Assembly: GCA_964250215.1 (NCBI GenBank) | Contig: CAXUEX010000106.1 | Coordinates: forward strand, 1-10,147 | Direction: 5' to 3' | DNA: 10,147 nucleotides | Source: DAIDJM01 sp964250215 | GTDB lineage: Bacteria; Pseudomonadota; Alphaproteobacteria; Acetobacterales; Acetobacteraceae | Part shown: positions 7,353 through 10,147 of the stretch, piece after piece | Position numbering within the stretch: position 1 is the first letter of the stretch | How the letters are laid out: each line of letters starts with the position of its first letter | Program-made: the position numbers and the translations under genes | The notes under the pieces: model-generated | The model's input: the letters and a program-made list of their open reading frames with translations, nothing else | What the model was told of the DNA's origin: nothing | The model's database searches: none

Positions 7353-7940
7353 ATGCAGCCAAAGCCGCCCCCGCCCGCTCCGGTCGCCGTGTTCTGCGGC
7401 TCCCGGCTCGGCCATTACCCGGAAGCCGCCGCGCTCGCGGCGGAACTCGGCCGGGCGCTGGCCCGCGCCGGCCATACACTGATCTATGGCGGCGGCAGGC
7501 GCGGGATCATGGGCGTGCTGGCCGAAGCGGCGCTGGCCGAAGGCGGCACCGTGATCGGCGTGATCCCGGATTTCCTGCGCCAGGCGGAACTCGCCCATCC
7601 GGGCCTATCCGCGCTGGAAATCACCTTCTCCATGCACGAACGCAAGCAGCGCATGTTCGCACTGGCCGAGGCCTTCGTCACGCTGCCCGGCGGCATCGGC
7701 ACGCTCGACGAGACCATCGAGATCGTTACCTGGCGGCAGCTCGGGCTGCACACCAAGCCGATCTATCTCATGGAATGCGGCCATTGGAGCCGCGGCATCC
7801 GCGCCGCCTTGCAGGCCGCGCATGCCGACGGCTTCGCCGGACCGCCCGAAAGCCTGATCGAATTCGTCCCCGATGTGGCGGCGCTGCTGCCGCGGCTCGC
7901 CGGCCTGACCCCTGTCTCGGCTGCCGTCGAGCGCTTGTGA
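7353..7940 (+). CDS. LOG-family (TIGR00730) nucleoside 5'-monophosphate phosphoribohydrolase
   Basis: Proteins of this family split ribose 5-phosphate from AMP or cytokinin riboside monophosphates; in many bacteria they were formerly called lysine decarboxylase-like. The 195-residue Rossmann-fold protein starts its first strand with VAVFCGSR (residues 11-18). It has GGGRRGIMG at 46-54, the catalytic Arg region SMHERKQRM at 93-101, and the defining PGGIGTLDE at 112-120, all intact. The ATG at 7353 is preferred; a GTG lies immediately before it (7350). No good Shine-Dalgarno is visible, so the start is uncertain by a few codons. There is no real evidence for cytokinin production here; a general nucleotide-salvage role is equally plausible. 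It ends 2 nt from the stop of the convergent PEBP gene. Confidence 0.92.
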   Translation: MQPKPPPPAPVAVFCGSRLGHYPEAAALAAELGRALARAGHTLIYGGGRRGIMGVLAEAALAEGGTVIGVIPDFLRQAELAHPGLSALEITFSMHERKQRMFALAEAFVTLPGGIGTLDETIEIVTWRQLGLHTKPIYLMECGHWSRGIRAALQAAHADGFAGPPESLIEFVPDVAALLPRLAGLTPVSAAVERL

Positions 7941-7942
7941 GA

Positions 7943-8518
7943 TCAGGGCCGCTGATACACGCCGACCACGCGGGCGGCGGCGAGCAGGTGGTGCCGCATT
8001 GCTCGCAGGAACTGGCCGCGCCCGGGTGGGCTGGAAAAACTCGGCATCGTATCGAGCGCCAGCAGCTGGAACGCATAGCGGTGCGGCCCGTGCCCCGGCA
8101 CCGGCGAAGGCGCCATCCAGCCCGCCCGCGCCACCGAGTTGCGCCCCGCCTTGAACCCCAGCGGCGACGGCCGCAACTGCCGCATCGCCACGCCGCCTTC
8201 GGGAATGCCGGAAAGCGTCGGCGGGATGGAATGCAGCACCGCATGCACCAGCGGCCGCGGAAACGGCGCGTCCGCGTCCTCCACCAGCAGCGCCAGGGAG
8301 CGCGTTCCTTCCGGCACGCCTTCCCACAGCAGCGGCGGAAACAGGCTTTCGCCATCCTGGGTGAAGCGGTCCGGCATGGTGCCGCCATCGAGGAAAGCGG
8401 GGCTGGTGATCACCATGCCGCGCGTCGGCAGCCCCAGGCGGCTGGTGGCCAAGGCACCGACGCCCGGGCGCACCGTGCGCAGCATCTGACCGACTTTCCG
8501 CGCCCACGCGTTCGCCAT
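7943..8518 (-). CDS. PEBP / YbhB-YbcL family (Raf kinase inhibitor-like) protein
   Basis: The 191-residue protein belongs to the phosphatidylethanolamine-binding protein fold; bacterial members have no firmly known substrate. Key anion-pocket elements are present: LFPPLLWEGVPEGTRSLALL, then the D-x-D-A-P motif VEDADAP (D81, D83, P85), then H92 in LVHAVLHSIPP. Many members have HW at that spot, whereas here it is HA. GHGPHRYAFQLLALD (residues 142-156) is the second conserved block. A basic N-terminal extension of about 30 residues precedes the fold (MANAWARKVGQMLRTVRPG); no signal peptide is evident. The start is supported by GGAGGG (complement of 8523-8528) 4 nt upstream. A longer in-frame start (GTG, complement of 8609-8611) would read through a 12-bp tandem repeat and is less likely. 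It is divergent from the transporter gene across 157 nt. Confidence 0.88.
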   Translation of the reverse strand: MANAWARKVGQMLRTVRPGVGALATSRLGLPTRGMVITSPAFLDGGTMPDRFTQDGESLFPPLLWEGVPEGTRSLALLVEDADAPFPRPLVHAVLHSIPPTLSGIPEGGVAMRQLRPSPLGFKAGRNSVARAGWMAPSPVPGHGPHRYAFQLLALDTMPSFSSPPGRGQFLRAMRHHLLAAARVVGVYQRP

Positions 8519-8605
8519 GCAACCCTCCGGCCCGAAAACTCGCGTGCGCCGGGTCGCCGCGCAACCCTGCTGCGCACCCTGCCACGCAACCTGCCATGCA
8601 ACCCT
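8514..8605. repeat. 13-bp direct repeat plus degenerate 12-bp tandem repeat in the PEBP leader
   Basis: GCCATGCAACCCT occurs exactly at 8514-8526 and again at 8593-8605. The first copy contains the start codon and part of the Shine-Dalgarno of the PEBP gene on the minus strand. Between them, 8558-8605 shows four degenerate copies of a 12-bp unit resembling CCACGCAACCTG. The upstream copy creates a second minus-strand ATG (complement of 8595-8597) in a different frame. Function is unknown; it may be a replication-slippage product or an operator. Confidence 0.6.
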
Positions 8606-8622
8606 GGGCACCGTTCCGCCGC

Positions 8623-8651
8623 CTGACTAAATACCGCGCACGGCTTATTGT
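8623..8651 (+). promoter_or_regulatory. Candidate sigma70-like promoter of the Fsr-like transporter gene
   Basis: CTGACT (8623-8628, four of six matches to TTGACA) and TATTGT (8646-8651, four of six matches to TATAAT) are separated by 17 nt. They lie in the only A/T-richer stretch upstream of the transporter start. Transcription would begin near 8658, just before the AGGAG at 8660-8664. The match is moderate. Confidence 0.35.
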
Positions 8652-8675
8652 TTCGCGCCAGGAGATTTATCGGAA

Positions 8676-9869
8676 GTGAGCCAGACGATCGCCGCCGGGC
8701 GGAAGGCCGCGGGCACCACCCTTGCCGTGCTTGTTGCCATCAGCCTCAGCCACACGCTGAACGATCTGCTGCAATCGCTGCTGCCGGCGGTGTATCCCGT
8801 ATTAAAGGCGCGCTTCAGCCTCAGCTTCGGCCAGATCGGCGCCATTTCTCTGGTTAACACGCTCACCGCCAGCCTGCTGCAACCGATGGTGGGACACGCC
8901 ACCGACCGGCGGCCGATGCCGTTTTCGCTGCCCGCCGGCATGGCCTGCACGCTGGCCGGCATCCTGATGGTGGCCTGGGCGCAGAGCTACGCGGCGCTGC
9001 TGCTGGCTGTTGCCCTGGTGGGCGTCGGCTCCTCGATATTCCATCCGGAAAGCTCGCGCGTGGCCCGGCTGGCCTCCGGCGGCCGGCATGGCTTCGCCCA
9101 ATCGTTGTTCCAGGCTGGCGGCAGCGCCGGCGCCTCGCTGGGGCCGCTGGCCGCCGCCTTCGTGGTGACGCCCGATGGCCAGGGCGCGATCGCCTGGTTC
9201 GCGCTGGCCGCCCTGCTCGGCATTCTGCTGCTCACCGGTGTCGGCACCTGGTATCGCGGCCATGCCGCACGCGTGCTGCACCATGCCGCGTTGCACGCGC
9301 ACGCGCCGCGCCGGGTGCTTTGGGCCATGGCCATCTTGGTGGTGCTGATGATCAGCAAGTTCTGGTACATGGCTAGCCTGAGCAATTATTACACATTCTA
9401 TCTCATCCAGCGCTTCCACCTGCCGCTGCAAACCGCGCAGCTTTGCTTGTTCGTGTTTTTGGGCTCGGTGGCGCTTGGCACGATCGCCGGCGGCCCGATC
9501 GGCGACCGCATCGGCCGCAAGCGCGTGATCCTGGTCTCCATTCTCGGCGTGCTGCCGTTCACGCTGGTGCTGCCGCATGTCGGGCTGGCCGCCACCGTGG
9601 CGCTCACGGTGCCGATCGGCCTGCTGCTGGCCAGCGCGTTCCCGGCGATCGTGGTGTATGCGCAGGAATTGCTGCCCGGCCGAGTGGGCATGGTCTCCGG
9701 CCTGATGTTCGGCATTGCGTTCGGCGCCGGGGGGGCGGGGGCCGCTTTGCTGGGGCAACTCGCGGATTTTGCGGGGCTGCGGATGGTGTATCTGCTTTGC
9801 TCGTTCCTGCCGCTGCTGGGTCTGCTGGCGCTGGCGCTGCCTGGCGTGCGGCACAGAACGGACCCGTAA
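8676..9869 (+). CDS. fsr: Fosmidomycin-resistance-type (Fsr) major facilitator efflux protein
   Basis: This is an inner-membrane, proton-driven MFS antiporter resembling E. coli Fsr, whose overexpression gives fosmidomycin resistance; the natural substrate is unknown. It has 397 residues and twelve predicted membrane segments. It matches my recollection of Fsr in several blocks: ISLSHTLNDLLQSLLPAVYP (20 residues near the start), SSIFHPESSRVARLASGGRHG (H123-P124-E125), SNYYTFYL, and VYAQELLPGRVGMVSG. The second-half MFS motif A, GGPIGDRIGRKR, is at 272-283. The start is GTG at 8676, eleven nt after AGGAG (8660-8664); the spacing is slightly long but no ATG fits better. The gene stands alone, with a candidate promoter upstream and a palindrome downstream. 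Actual drug export by this protein is not shown by the sequence. Confidence 0.9.
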   Translation: MSQTIAAGRKAAGTTLAVLVAISLSHTLNDLLQSLLPAVYPVLKARFSLSFGQIGAISLVNTLTASLLQPMVGHATDRRPMPFSLPAGMACTLAGILMVAWAQSYAALLLAVALVGVGSSIFHPESSRVARLASGGRHGFAQSLFQAGGSAGASLGPLAAAFVVTPDGQGAIAWFALAALLGILLLTGVGTWYRGHAARVLHHAALHAHAPRRVLWAMAILVVLMISKFWYMASLSNYYTFYLIQRFHLPLQTAQLCLFVFLGSVALGTIAGGPIGDRIGRKRVILVSILGVLPFTLVLPHVGLAATVALTVPIGLLLASAFPAIVVYAQELLPGRVGMVSGLMFGIAFGAGGAGAALLGQLADFAGLRMVYLLCSFLPLLGLLALALPGVRHRTDP

Positions 9870-9903
9870 AGCGCACCGGCGAGGGCGTACGAAACAAGCA
9901 AGG

Positions 9904-9940
9904 CTTTGTTCTTTCTTGAAAGAAAGAACCAAAGAGCTTT
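9904..9940. terminator. A/T-rich palindrome after the transporter gene, possible bidirectional terminator
   Basis: GTTCTTTCTTGAAAGAAAGAAC (9908-9929) is a 10-bp perfect inverted repeat with a 2-nt centre, in practice an 8-bp stem with a TTGAAA loop. With one bulged C the pairing extends through CTTT/AAAG to about 9934. It lies 38 nt after the transporter stop. A T-run downstream is short on the plus strand (CTTT), so efficiency is uncertain. I recall near-identical A/T-rich palindromes after genes in Acetobacteraceae, but could not check this. Confidence 0.55.
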
Positions 9941-10114
9941 CGATTAACGAGCTAGGCTTGCTGCTTATCTCGACCGCAAAACCAACTCGCAGCCGGATGA
10001 CTTCGTCCATGGCGGTGCGCGGCGGGTCTCGTGGGGGGCTTAGCACAAGGCACCTGCGCCGGCCTTCCATTACGCAAACGGAATGAATTGGGCGTGCGAA
10101 AGGCCTGACCGCGT
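9941..10114. other. Intergenic stretch without recognised gene
   Basis: From the palindrome to the possible minus-strand stop near the right edge I see no start-supported gene, tRNA or insertion-sequence end. The frames open here give low-complexity products rich in Arg and Ser that look like chance. A small stem GCCTGA/TCAGGC (10103-10120, 6-nt loop) spans its right border. Confidence 0.4.
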
Positions 10115-10147
10115 TCAGGCGATTTCGAGACCGAGGTGGGTGGTGCC
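10115..10147 (-). CDS. Possible C-terminal end of a minus-strand gene (partial)
   Basis: On the minus strand the last 30 nt can be read as GTTHLGLEIA followed by TGA (complement of 10115-10117). The stop lies in a small GCCTGA/TCAGGC hairpin that could end transcription. Ten open codons prove nothing alone. The call rests mainly on the palindrome at 9908-9929 suiting a convergent gene pair. No family is recognisable. Confidence 0.22.
   Translation of the reverse strand, partial: GTTHLGLEIA

Noticed and set aside
8519..8611. Longer PEBP protein starting at the GTG complementary to 8609-8611
   Set aside because: It would translate the 12-bp repeat into a VAWQ repeat with no family counterpart; the start at 8518 has a strong Shine-Dalgarno.
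8802..10070. Long minus-strand open frame opposite the Fsr-like gene
   Set aside because: The product is low-complexity, rich in Gln, Arg and His, and lies antisense to a clearly conserved transporter.

Overview
The window comes from a GC-rich Gram-negative bacterium, most likely an alphaproteobacterium. It encodes an outer-membrane TonB-dependent receptor, RecF and DnaN of alphaproteobacterial character, and a class II cytochrome c. The A/T-rich palindrome after the last gene reminds me of ones in Acetobacteraceae genomes, so that family is my best guess. This rests on recalled similarity only.

Layout from left to right. (1) The first 53 codons of recF lie on the minus strand and run off the left edge. 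(2) A plus-strand cassette of about 5.3 kb follows: a TonB-dependent receptor, a TPR-repeat sulfotransferase, and a YfdC-type formate/nitrite-transporter-family membrane protein. The last two genes overlap by ATGA. A run of exactly 100 Ns hides the end of the receptor barrel; the receptor's true C-terminus and stop are visible after the gap in another frame. (3) dnaN is on the minus strand, tail to tail with the cassette and 8 nt away. dnaN and recF are usually adjacent, but here about 5.4 kb of opposite-strand genes separates them. (4) A periplasmic class II cytochrome c is on the minus strand upstream of dnaN. (5) A LOG-family nucleoside-monophosphate phosphoribohydrolase (plus) and a PEBP/YbhB-like protein (minus) converge with a 2-nt gap. 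(6) A Fsr-like major-facilitator efflux protein (plus) is followed by a strong A/T-rich palindrome. The last 30 nt may be the end of a further minus-strand gene.

The most interesting unit is the receptor, sulfotransferase and FNT cassette. It joins an outer-membrane importer, a PAPS-dependent sulfotransferase with a protein-interaction repeat domain, and an inner-membrane channel-like protein. A pathway for a sulfated ligand, or a receptor-linked sulfation step, is a hypothesis only. The other genes look like ordinary housekeeping or accessory genes. I found no tRNA, rRNA, CRISPR array, insertion sequence or replication origin.
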